DNA from: Halorubrum sp. DM2
GTDB lineage: Archaea; Halobacteriota; Halobacteria; Halobacteriales; Haloferacaceae
Direction: 5' to 3'
Assembly: GCF_901686465.1 (NCBI RefSeq)
Contig: NZ_LR594487.1
Coordinates: 496,001 to 560,000 of the forward strand
Length of the DNA stretch: 64,000 bases
A program made the position numbers and the translations under genes. Below, piece by piece: positions 22,713-31,008 of the stretch (its first letter is position 1; each line of letters opens with the position of its first letter). The notes beneath the pieces are model-generated. The model did not search any database. It was not told the origin of the DNA and saw nothing but the letters and a program-made list of their open reading frames with translations.

Positions 22713-23914
22713 AGGTGCGCGCGCAGCGCGTCGACGTCCTTGTTGCCCGCGCCGGTGTTCAACAGGACGACGGTGTCGTCCGGCCCGAACTCGCCCGACT
22801 CCGCGAGCGCGAACGCGCCGGAGGCGGCGGCGGCGCACGTCGCCCCCATCTCCAGCCCCTCCGCCCGCGCGACCTCGATCGCGGCGTCGAGGATCTCCCG
22901 GTCCGTCGTCGCCACCGCGCCGCCGTCCGACTCCCGGATCGCCTCCAGGATGAGGCCGCTCGCGCCGGGGTCGGGGATCGCGATCCCGTTGCACGCCGTG
23001 TCGACCTCGTCGTCGGCGAGCGGCTCGTGCCGCTCCGCGCCCGACTCGTAAGCGTCGACGACCGGCGCACAGCCCGCGGCCTGCGCGGCGTACATCGGGA
23101 CCAGCTCGTCGGTCCACCCCAGCTCCCGCGCCTCCCGCGCCGCCTTGTGCATCCCGACGAGGCCGACGCCGCCGCCGGTCGGGTAGACGACCGCGTCCGG
23201 CGGGTTCCAGTCGAGCTGCGCCAGCAGCTCCAGCGCCATCGTCTTCTTTCCCTCGTGGCGGTACGGGGTGACGAACGTCTTCGTCGAGTACCAGTCGGGG
23301 TGGTCGTCCATCGCCGCGGCGTACGCCTCCCCCGCGTCGCCGATCTGCGAGTTCCCGTCTACTGGGTCGGTGACCGTCAGGTCCGCGCCGTGGACCTCCG
23401 TCATCGCCTTCTGGGTGAATCCCGCCCGCGAGGGGAGGAACACGTGCGCGTCTAGGTCCGCGCGGGCCGCGTACGCCGCGGCCGCCTGCCCCGCGTTGCC
23501 GGCGCTGTTCAGCGCGACCTCGCTCGCGCCGTGCTCGCGTGCGGCCGTCATCGCGGCCGACTGCCCCCGGTCCTTGAACGTCCCCGTGGGGTTCGCGCCC
23601 TCGTCTTTCAGGAGGACGCGGCCGACGCCCATCGCGTCCGCCAGCGCCGGACACTCGACGAGCGGCGTCGCGCCCTCGCCGAGCGACACGGCCGTCTCGG
23701 CCGGGAACGGGAGCAGTTCAGCGTACCGCCACATCGACCCGTCGGGACGGGCGTCCAGCGTCTCCGGCGTCAGGTCGATCCGGTCGTAGTCGTAGTCGGG
23801 ATCCAAGATCCCGTCGCAGTCGGGACAGCGGTGCGTCGCCGTCTCCGCGTCGAACGTCTCCCCGCAGTCGACGCAGGTCAGGCCGACGAACGCCTCTGTG
23901 GTCTCCATGGACAC
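22682..23914 (-). CDS. thrC: Threonine synthase
   Basis: 410 residues. An N-terminal zinc-ribbon-like CVDCGETFDAETATHRCPDC precedes the PLP fold; NPTGTFKDRGQSAAM holds the Schiff-base lysine, and YPTGGGVGLVGMHKA is the phosphate loop. It makes threonine from O-phosphohomoserine. The gene's 3' end is duplicated as short tandem units just downstream. Confidence 0.94.
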   Translation of the reverse strand: MSMETTEAFVGLTCVDCGETFDAETATHRCPDCDGILDPDYDYDRIDLTPETLDARPDGSMWRYAELLPFPAETAVSLGEGATPLVECPALADAMGVGRVLLKDEGANPTGTFKDRGQSAAMTAAREHGASEVALNSAGNAGQAAAAYAARADLDAHVFLPSRAGFTQKAMTEVHGADLTVTDPVDGNSQIGDAGEAYAAAMDDHPDWYSTKTFVTPYRHEGKKTMALELLAQLDWNPPDAVVYPTGGGVGLVGMHKAAREARELGWTDELVPMYAAQAAGCAPVVDAYESGAERHEPLADDEVDTACNGIAIPDPGASGLILEAIRESDGGAVATTDREILDAAIEVARAEGLEMGATCAAAASGAFALAESGEFGPDDTVVLLNTGAGNKDVDALRAHLGEREANEAE

Positions 23915-24102
23915 GCGCTCGCTCGCCGGGGACTTCGGTGCTGCGGTCCCGGCGGTCCGCCCCCGAACCGCCGCGCGGGTACTTAGGTTCGAAACGTATG
24001 AAGGGGTACGCCGAGGTGGACCGAGACCGTACGCTCAGGGGAGATGCGTGTACCAGCGACCGTCGGGGCGACCGGTCCGCCGGGCGAATCGGGGTGGAAG
24101 CG

Positions 24103-24963
24103 ATGAGTCGGACCGCACTGCGGTTGGACCTCCCGACCGGGTCGTGGCTCGGCGACGTCTCCCGGAGCGTCCCCTCGGCGACGCTTCGCGTCGACGAGAC
24201 GGTCTCGGTCGACGGCCCGTCCGAGGCGCTCGTCGACGGCCCGAACGGGATCGGAAACAACCCGACCGGAACCGACGACGACTCGACGACGGTCGCGACC
24301 GTCCGCGTCGCCGGCACCGACAGGGACCGCGTCGGGGACGCGCTCCGGGAGCACGAGCGCGTCGCCCGCGAGACGGTCGTCGACCGCCGCGGCGAGGTCC
24401 GCACGCTCCGGGTGGTCGGCCACGCGCCCGCGTACCTCCCGGCGGCACGGGCGGTCGGCCTGCCGATCGAGTCGACGGTCGAGGTCGTCGACGGCCGCGC
24501 GACCGTGACGGTCGTCGGCGACCGAGACCGGATCGAGGCGTTCGGCCGGCGGCTCGCCGGCGACGGGGTGACGGTCGGCGTCGCCGCGACCGGCGGCGAC
24601 GGCCCGGACCGGACGCTCACCGAGGCGCAGCGCGAACTCGTCTTCGAGGCGGTCCGGTCGGGGTACTACGACACGCCGCGCCGCTGTACGCTCACGGAGC
24701 TGGCCGAGGCGAACGACATCGCGAAGTCGACCTGTAGCGAGACGCTCCACCGCGCCGAGGGCCGGGTGATGCGGCGGTTCGTGGACTGCGCGGGACCGTT
24801 CGACGCGAGGTCGGACGCCGAGGACGCCCCGGGCGGCGCTCCCGACACGGACGCACTTCCCTTCGACGCCGGCGAGTTCGACGACGACCGCGACGCCACC
24901 GAGTTCGACGGCGTCGACGCCGACGGCGAGGAGCCGGTCCGGTCCGCCGCGACCGAACCCTGA
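24103..24963 (+). CDS. Bat-type HTH_10 transcription regulator
   Basis: 286 residues from ATG 24103, with ATG 23998 a possible longer start. The C-terminal HTH_10 domain is clear: LTEAQRELVFEAVRSGYYDTPRRCTLTELAEANDIAKSTCSETLHRAEGRVMRRF. The N-terminal 190 residues resemble the bacterio-opsin activator-like sensory region without a PAS or GAF domain that I can recognise. The C-terminal tail is acidic. Target genes unknown. Confidence 0.85.
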   Translation: MSRTALRLDLPTGSWLGDVSRSVPSATLRVDETVSVDGPSEALVDGPNGIGNNPTGTDDDSTTVATVRVAGTDRDRVGDALREHERVARETVVDRRGEVRTLRVVGHAPAYLPAARAVGLPIESTVEVVDGRATVTVVGDRDRIEAFGRRLAGDGVTVGVAATGGDGPDRTLTEAQRELVFEAVRSGYYDTPRRCTLTELAEANDIAKSTCSETLHRAEGRVMRRFVDCAGPFDARSDAEDAPGGAPDTDALPFDAGEFDDDRDATEFDGVDADGEEPVRSAATEP

Positions 24964-25011
24964 CGCAGGCGGTCATTTCCAGCTGTCGAGCGCGCCTCCC
25001 CGTCGTGCGTT

Positions 25012-26442
25012 CTACTCCCCGTCGAGCGCCTGCCACGAGAGCCGCGGGTTCCGCGCGGCACCGACCTGATCGATCCGGGCGGCGGCGGTCCGGTTCGGGG
25101 CCGAATCGAGCGCCTCGTCGGTGTCGGCGTACGCGAGGTTGAACGCCTCCGCGAGGTCGTCGAGCGACGATTTCCCCTCGATCTCGGTCGGCTCCGTCAA
25201 CATCGCCTCCGGCACCATCTCCGGCCACTTCGTCGTCGGCGGGTGAACGCCGAAATCGAGCATCCGCTTGGCGACGTCGGCCGCGTCGCGGTCGCCCGCG
25301 GTCGCCGCGAACTCGTGGTGGAACGGGCCGAAGGGCACGTCCAGATCGAGCCGCTCGGCGAGGTAGTTCGCGTTGAGGACCGCCTTCGCGGCGGCGTCCG
25401 CGAGCCCCTCGTCGCCGAGGCGAGCGATGTACGCGTACGCCTTGATCAACACGTGCCAGTTGCCGGCGAAGCCGTGGACCTTGCCGATCGTGTGATCGGG
25501 TTCGAAGCGCTCGTACCCCGACCCCTCGTCGGTCTCGCGGACCCTGGGCGTCGGGAGGAACGGTGCCAGCTCGTCGACGACGCCGACCGGCCCGGCACCC
25601 GGGCCGCCGCCGCCGTGCGGGGTCGCGAACGTCTTGTGGACGTTGTAGTGCATCACGTCGAACCCCATGTCGCCGGGCCGCCCCCGCCCGAGGAGCGCGT
25701 TGAGGTTCGCGCCGTCGTAGTAGAGCAGCCCGCCGGCGTCGTGGACGATCTCGGCGATCTCGGTGATGTCGCGCTCGAAGAGCCCGACCGTGTTCGGGTT
25801 CGTTAACATTAGGGCGGCGGTGTCGTCGCCGACGGCCGCCTCCAAGGCCTCCAGATCGACGCGGCCGTCCTCCCCGGAGGGGAGTTCGACCACGTCGTAG
25901 CCGGCGGTCGCGGCGGTCGCGAAGTTCGTCCCGTGCGCCGACGCCGGGATCACGACCTCCGAGCGGTCGTTGCCGTGGTGTTCGTGGTACGCCTTCGCGA
26001 CGAGGATCCCCGTCAGCTCCCCGGCCGCGCCCGCGGGCGGCTGGAGCGTGACCGCGTCCATCCCGCCGATCTCCGCGAGGGCGTCCTGGAGCCGGTACTG
26101 AAGCTCCAAGATCCCCTGCGCCGAGCGCGCGGAGCGGTCGGGGTGGACGGCCGCGTTCGAGTCCGCGGCGACGTCCTCGGTGAACTTGGGGTTGTACTTC
26201 ATCGTACAGCTCCCCAGCGGGTACGGGCCCGAGTCGATCGACCAGTTCATCTGCGAGAGGCGGGTGTAGTGGCGCGCCGTCTCCGGCTCCGAGGGGTTCG
26301 GGAGCGTCAGCTCCTCGCGCGTCAGGTCGTCGGGGAGCGGCGACTCCTCGCGCACGTCGACCGTCTCCTCGCCCTTCTCCGAGAGGAGCGGCTCCCGGAC
26401 GTTCTCCCCGTCGCGCTCGTAGTTCGCTTGGTCGTGGATCAT
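25012..26442 (-). CDS. gcvPB: Glycine dehydrogenase (decarboxylating) subunit 2
   Basis: 476 residues from ATG 26442, overlapping the gcvPA stop. GSCTMKYNPKF, VVIPASAHGTNFATA and VMHYNVHKTFATPHGGGGPGAGPVG (with the PLP lysine) mark the catalytic half of the split P-protein. With gcvPA and gcvH it decarboxylates glycine and moves the aminomethyl group to lipoyl-H protein. The C-terminal tail (SAPNRTAAARIDQVGAARNPRLSW) is normal for haloarchaea. Confidence 0.94.
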   Translation of the reverse strand: MIHDQANYERDGENVREPLLSEKGEETVDVREESPLPDDLTREELTLPNPSEPETARHYTRLSQMNWSIDSGPYPLGSCTMKYNPKFTEDVAADSNAAVHPDRSARSAQGILELQYRLQDALAEIGGMDAVTLQPPAGAAGELTGILVAKAYHEHHGNDRSEVVIPASAHGTNFATAATAGYDVVELPSGEDGRVDLEALEAAVGDDTAALMLTNPNTVGLFERDITEIAEIVHDAGGLLYYDGANLNALLGRGRPGDMGFDVMHYNVHKTFATPHGGGGPGAGPVGVVDELAPFLPTPRVRETDEGSGYERFEPDHTIGKVHGFAGNWHVLIKAYAYIARLGDEGLADAAAKAVLNANYLAERLDLDVPFGPFHHEFAATAGDRDAADVAKRMLDFGVHPPTTKWPEMVPEAMLTEPTEIEGKSSLDDLAEAFNLAYADTDEALDSAPNRTAAARIDQVGAARNPRLSWQALDGE

Positions 26443-27770
26443 CAGAGTACCTCCTCGAAGGCCGCGACGAGTCCGTCGGTCCGCCCGGCGGTCAGGTCGG
26501 TGACGCACACCTGAAGCAGGTGGTCACCGATCGCGTGGACCGCGAACCCCTCGGTCTCTAAGTCCCCGGCGACGGCCGCCGCCGGCTGGTCGACGCGGAC
26601 CGCGAACTCCCGGAAGTGGTGGCGGTCGTGGACGGGCGCGGCCGCGCCCGACAGGTCGTCGATCCGCGCCGCGAGCGCCTCCGCCTCGCGGACGCAGTCG
26701 TTCGCGAGGTCGACGAGTCCGTCCGGGCCGAGCGTCGCCGCGTGGATCGCCGCCCGGAGCGCGACCCACGCCTGGTTCGTGCAGATGTTGGAGGTGGCAC
26801 GCTCCTTGCGGATGTGCTGTTCGCGGGTCTGGAGCGTCAGCGTGTACGCCCTGTCGCCGTTCGCGTCCTCGCTCGCGCCGACCAGCCGCCCGGGGACCTG
26901 CCGCAGGAAGTCGTCGCGGCAGGCGAAGATCCCCAGTCCCATCCCGTAGGCGGTCGGGAGGCCGAGCGCGCCGGCCTCGCCGACGACGACGTCGGCCCCG
27001 ACGGTCGCCGGCGACTCCAGCACCGACAGCGCGACGACGTCGGAGCCGAGGACGAACAGCGCGTCGGTCTCGCCGGCGAGGTCGCCGATCGCCGCGAGCC
27101 GCTCTTCGATACAGCCGCGGACGGTCGGGCTCTCCGCGTACACCATCACGGCGTCGTCGCCGGCGCGCTCCGCGAGCGCGTCGACGTCGGCGGTGCCGTC
27201 GGCCATCGGATAGGTCTCGACGGTCAGGTCCGCGCCCGCGCAGTAGTTCGACAGCACCGCCCGCTTCCCCTCCCGGAGCTGTTCGGGGACCAAGACCACG
27301 TCGCCCGAGGTCGACCGGACGCGGTCCGCGAGTGTCGCGGCCTCGCCGAGCGCGGTCGCGGCGTCGTACATCGAGCAGTTCGCGACGTCGAGCCCGGTCA
27401 GCTCCACCAGCATCGACTGGTACTCGAAGAGGGCCTGAAGGAACCCCTGTGACACCTCCGGCTGGTACTGGGTGTAGCTCGTGAGGAACTCCGCGCGGTC
27501 GGCGAGGTGGTCGACGACGCTCGGCACGTAGTGGCCGTAGTGGCCTCGTCCGAGGAACTCCGTGAGGTCGTCGTTGCGGTTCAGGATTCGCGCGCACTCG
27601 TCGCGGATCTCGCGTTCGGTGCGCGGCTCGATGCCGAAGTCGCCGTCGAAGGCGACCGCGTCGGGGATGTCGAACAGCGCCTCCTCGTCGTCGACGCCGA
27701 CCGCAGCCAGCATCGCCGCGGTCTCCTCGTCGGTGTGGGGCGCGTACGGCGTGCCGTTCGCCCGGCTCAT
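26442..27770 (-). CDS. gcvPA: Glycine dehydrogenase (decarboxylating) subunit 1
   Basis: 442 residues. [59 protein letters not shown] and [22 protein letters not shown] are characteristic of the non-PLP half of the split glycine dehydrogenase. Coupled to gcvPB by overlapping stop and start codons. Confidence 0.95.
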   Translation of the reverse strand: MSRANGTPYAPHTDEETAAMLAAVGVDDEEALFDIPDAVAFDGDFGIEPRTEREIRDECARILNRNDDLTEFLGRGHYGHYVPSVVDHLADRAEFLTSYTQYQPEVSQGFLQALFEYQSMLVELTGLDVANCSMYDAATALGEAATLADRVRSTSGDVVLVPEQLREGKRAVLSNYCAGADLTVETYPMADGTADVDALAERAGDDAVMVYAESPTVRGCIEERLAAIGDLAGETDALFVLGSDVVALSVLESPATVGADVVVGEAGALGLPTAYGMGLGIFACRDDFLRQVPGRLVGASEDANGDRAYTLTLQTREQHIRKERATSNICTNQAWVALRAAIHAATLGPDGLVDLANDCVREAEALAARIDDLSGAAAPVHDRHHFREFAVRVDQPAAAVAGDLETEGFAVHAIGDHLLQVCVTDLTAGRTDGLVAAFEEVL

Positions 27771-27842
27771 CTGACCGCCCCGGCGTCGCCCGCTCGTTCG
27801 ATGCCGCGTCGTCCGTCGGAAGGTGTCGCGTTCATGGTCGGG

Positions 27843-28226
27843 TCAGGCGATCTGGTCGTCGTACTCGTCGGCGTCGAGCAGTCCGTCCGCGTCTCCGCCC
27901 TCGGCGGGCTCGACTTCGAGCATCCATCCGTCGCCGTACGGGTCCTCGTTGACCAGCTCCGGGCGGTCGAACAGCTCCTCGTTGACCGCGACGACCTCGC
28001 CCGAGACGGGGGCGTACAGGTCCGAGACGGCCTTGATCGACTCGACGACGCCGAACGCCTCGCCGGCGACGACCTCGTCGCCGACCTCGGGCAGTTCGAC
28101 GAACACCACGTCGCCCAGTTCGTCCTGCGCGAAGTCGGAGACGCCGATCCGGACGGGGTCGCCGCCGGTCGTCGCCCACTCGTGCGATTCCAAGTACCGT
28201 CTGTCGTCGGGAACGTCGAAGCTCAT
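27843..28226 (-). CDS. gcvH: Glycine cleavage system H protein
   Basis: 127 residues. [13 protein letters not shown] opens the domain and [20 protein letters not shown] contains the lipoylation lysine. It carries the aminomethyl intermediate. It is the first gene of the cluster seen here; no gcvT (aminomethyltransferase) is found between it and the fen gene, so T-protein must be encoded elsewhere. Confidence 0.95.
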   Translation of the reverse strand: MSFDVPDDRRYLESHEWATTGGDPVRIGVSDFAQDELGDVVFVELPEVGDEVVAGEAFGVVESIKAVSDLYAPVSGEVVAVNEELFDRPELVNEDPYGDGWMLEVEPAEGGDADGLLDADEYDDQIA

Positions 28227-28485
28227 TGGTCAGGGTCGTCGCGGCCCGCTCGGGACTCGGTCCGCGGGAGCGCCGCGCCGCCGGGATCGGCCGTAGATCC
28301 GATCTCCCGGCCGGTTGCGGGCGTTGTCCGCGATCGAAAGGCGGTCCGCGACACGTGTGTCTCTCTCTTCCGACGACGAGGAAATAAAAGGTGTGTTCGC
28401 GGCGGTCGAGCCGGCGGACGCCGCTCGTCCCCCAGCCGTCGCGCCCCGTCAGGTCCGCCGACCGAACCCGGTCGACCCCGCCCGA
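28227..28485. other. Long leader region of the gcv operon
   Basis: No gene is seen. On the minus strand, CTTTTATTTC at about 28381-28393 resembles a TATA box, which would leave a leader of roughly 130 bases before gcvH. I could not match the leader to the glycine riboswitch consensus by eye. The sequence near fen is only a tail. Confidence 0.35.
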
Positions 28486-29463
28486 TCAGGTCCACCGGTC
28501 CAACCCGGTCTGGACCTGCGACTCCGCGATGCGCTCGAACCCGCGTTCGACCTCGTCGCCGGCGACGCCCCACTCGTCGACGACGTACGCGCGGGCGGCC
28601 TCGACGTCCGGGTTCACGTCGGCGTCGACCGCGACGTCCGCCGCGGGCGGGTCCATGAACAGCTCGCGGATCGCCTCGGCGTTCGGGATCTCGGCGTCGC
28701 GGGCGTCGAGGACCCCCCACAGGTCGCCGTGTTCCCGGATCGCCTTCACCGCGGTCTTCGGCCCGATCCCGCGGACGCCCTCGTTGAAGTCCGTGCCGCA
28801 CAGCATCGCGGCGTCGACGAGCCCCTGTCGGTCGAGTCCGAGGTCGTCGAGCGTCGCCGCGAGATCCATCAGCTCCGGGTTCCCCTTGCTCGTCAGCTGA
28901 CGGAGCGTCGTCGGTGCGCCGAAAAGCAGGGTGTCGTAGTCCTCGCTGCCGGCGTGGTCGACCGTGCCGGTCGCGGCCATGTGCGCGCACTGGGCCTCCC
29001 CCTCCGCGGGGGCCTCGACGATCGGCACGTCGAGCAGGCGGAGCAGCTCCCGGGTCGTCTCCTGAATCGTGTCGGTGAGCCGCTGCGTCCGGGCCTCCAG
29101 TCGGGCTGCCTCGACCGCGTCGCCGCGCTCCTCAGCCGCGGCCCGGCGCTCCTCCGCCCGCTCGCGCTTCTCGCGCCGCTCGGCGACCTCGTCGGCCTTC
29201 AGGTCGGTGACGGCCCCGTCGAACACCATCACCGGGATCAGGTCGTGTTCGAAGAACTTCGGGAGCCCCTGAACCACTCCGATCAGGTTGGCGACCTCGA
29301 CGCCGTCCGCGGTGGTGTACTTCTCGTCGGCCGTCCACTTGACCGTCGTCGTGAGGTAGCGGTACAGCCAGTTGTGCGCGTCGACGGCGACGACGCTCCC
29401 CTCGATCTCCGCGAAGGGGACGTCGCGGATCGACGCGAGATCGCGCAGGTCGGCGTTTCCCAT
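28486..29463 (-). CDS. fen: Flap endonuclease 1
   Basis: 325 residues. The N-domain ([16 protein letters not shown]...PVMVFDG) and I-domain ([38 protein letters not shown]) hold the conserved acidic metal ligands, followed by the H3TH motif [18 protein letters not shown]. The C-terminal QTGLDRW is a PCNA-interaction-type box. It trims flaps during Okazaki fragment maturation and repair. Confidence 0.95.
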   Translation of the reverse strand: MGNADLRDLASIRDVPFAEIEGSVVAVDAHNWLYRYLTTTVKWTADEKYTTADGVEVANLIGVVQGLPKFFEHDLIPVMVFDGAVTDLKADEVAERREKRERAEERRAAAEERGDAVEAARLEARTQRLTDTIQETTRELLRLLDVPIVEAPAEGEAQCAHMAATGTVDHAGSEDYDTLLFGAPTTLRQLTSKGNPELMDLAATLDDLGLDRQGLVDAAMLCGTDFNEGVRGIGPKTAVKAIREHGDLWGVLDARDAEIPNAEAIRELFMDPPAADVAVDADVNPDVEAARAYVVDEWGVAGDEVERGFERIAESQVQTGLDRWT

Positions 29464-29601
29464 TGCCCGTCCCTTGTGCGCGCCGGTGTTAAACGCTGAC
29501 CGTCCGCGGCGACGCGTCCGCCCACCGGCTCACGCCGTCGTCCCACGCCTGCCGACTTCTGGGCCGTTTATGTGTCTCACGCGCCTACGTGGCGTAACCG
29601 G

Positions 29602-30258
29602 ATGGTCTCCCCGTTCGAGGTGTTGGATGTCGACGAGGACGCCGACGACGAGGCGGTCGAGCGGGCGTACCGCGAGCGCGTGAAACGCGCCCACCCCGAT
29701 CAGGGGGGTTCGATCGAGGAGTTCCAGCTCGTCCGCCGCGCCTACCGAGAGCTGTCGGAGCGCGACGAGAACGGCGACCGGAGCGACGACGGCGTCGACC
29801 CCGCCGACGTCGACCTCACTGAGGACGGCGACGCGCACGCGCCCACGTCGACCCGCGTCGAGTTCCTCGACTACGAGGCCGTCGTCGACTACGGCTGGTC
29901 GCTCAACGACGACGAGCTGTTCCGGAAGGCGTCCCACGCCGACCTCAACCCCGACGCCCACGGTCGCCTGCTCGTCCACCCCGACGAGAGCCTGCTGGAG
30001 GCGGCCGAGCGGAGCGGCTTCGCGTGGCCCTTCTCGTGTCGCGGCGGTGCCTGCGCGAACTGCGCGGTGTACCTCGCCGCCGGCGAGCTCTCGCAGCCGA
30101 CCGACCACATCATGCCCGACGACCTCGCCGAGCGCGGCTTCCGGCTCTCCTGTAACGGCTACCCGCTGACCGACGAGCTGTCGGTCGTGTTCAACGTGAA
30201 ACAGCGACCTGAACTCGACGACCTCATCCTCCCGCCCGGGCCGTTCACGCGCCGCTGA
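29602..30258 (+). CDS. fer: [2Fe-2S] ferredoxin with N-terminal J domain
   Basis: 218 residues from ATG 29602. Residues 1-55 are a J domain with an intact HPD (RAHPDQGGSIEEFQLVRRAYREL). After an acidic linker the plant-type ferredoxin domain has CRGGACANC and a later SCNGY cysteine, the four 2Fe-2S ligands. Haloarchaeal ferredoxins serve the 2-oxoacid oxidoreductases; the J domain could recruit DnaK, by analogy. Confidence 0.93.
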   Translation: MVSPFEVLDVDEDADDEAVERAYRERVKRAHPDQGGSIEEFQLVRRAYRELSERDENGDRSDDGVDPADVDLTEDGDAHAPTSTRVEFLDYEAVVDYGWSLNDDELFRKASHADLNPDAHGRLLVHPDESLLEAAERSGFAWPFSCRGGACANCAVYLAAGELSQPTDHIMPDDLAERGFRLSCNGYPLTDELSVVFNVKQRPELDDLILPPGPFTRR

Positions 30259-30309
30259 TCGGCGGTCGCGTCGCGCGTCGAAAATTCTCCGAGCCGCCGC
30301 GCATCCCGC

Positions 30310-30891
30310 TTATCCGAGGAGGTACCGCAGCCACGGAGCCGACCGCACGAGGTCGCTCGACTCCAGCGCCCGGTCGACCCCGACGATCCGGCCCGCGCCC
30401 CACGCGCCCAGCCCGAACAGCAGGAGCATGTACACGAACGAGCTGTCGATGAAGTAGCCGTGGCTCATCGGGAACCCGGCCAGCAGCCCGCCCTGCCACG
30501 CCGCCGTCCAGAACAGCGACATCATGATCGCGCCCATCAGCGCGGCGAACCGGAAGAACACGCCGAACAGCAGCGCCAGTCCGATCAGGATCTGGCCGAA
30601 CACCACCATCGGGTCGACGATCACCGCGAAGTCGGCGAAAAATAGGAACACCCCCTGAAGCGGGTTCGCGTCTGCGATCCCGTTCTGGAGGAAGCCGACG
30701 GAACTCCACGCTAGCGGGTCCGCGAGGCCGCCCTCGAACAGCTTCTCCAACCCGGCTTGGAGGAACACCCACGCCATCACGACCCGGAGGCCGAGCATCG
30801 AGTACGCCAGCCACGTCTCCGAGTAGTTGAACTCCACGTCTCTCCCGAGCAGTTCCGAGCGAAGCGTCCGTTCGGACGGTCGTGTTGCCAT
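30310..30891 (-). CDS. DoxX-family membrane protein
   Basis: 193 residues with four main transmembrane segments; LRVVMAWVFLQAGLEKLF is the family's first-helix signature, followed by GQILIGLALLFGVFFRFAALMGAIMMSLFWTA. DoxX proteins are quinone-linked or thiosulfate-oxidation subunits in some archaea, but most are uncharacterised. Single gene; the 117 bases to the next gene contain its promoter. Confidence 0.88.
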   Translation of the reverse strand: MATRPSERTLRSELLGRDVEFNYSETWLAYSMLGLRVVMAWVFLQAGLEKLFEGGLADPLAWSSVGFLQNGIADANPLQGVFLFFADFAVIVDPMVVFGQILIGLALLFGVFFRFAALMGAIMMSLFWTAAWQGGLLAGFPMSHGYFIDSSFVYMLLLFGLGAWGAGRIVGVDRALESSDLVRSAPWLRYLLG

Positions 30892-31008
30892 CTTGAAACA
30901 CCTACGTGAGGGAGTCTCACACGAGTAGAATAATCTACCGCCCGATCCGATGCGCGAGAGTTTTCAAACGAATCGGAACGAAAACTAGCAGGAATATCCC
31001 GGGCGTCC

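Noticed and set aside
28227-28380. Glycine riboswitch ahead of gcvH
   Set aside because: I looked for the conserved purine-rich glycine aptamer blocks on the minus strand and could not match them; only a long leader is reported.
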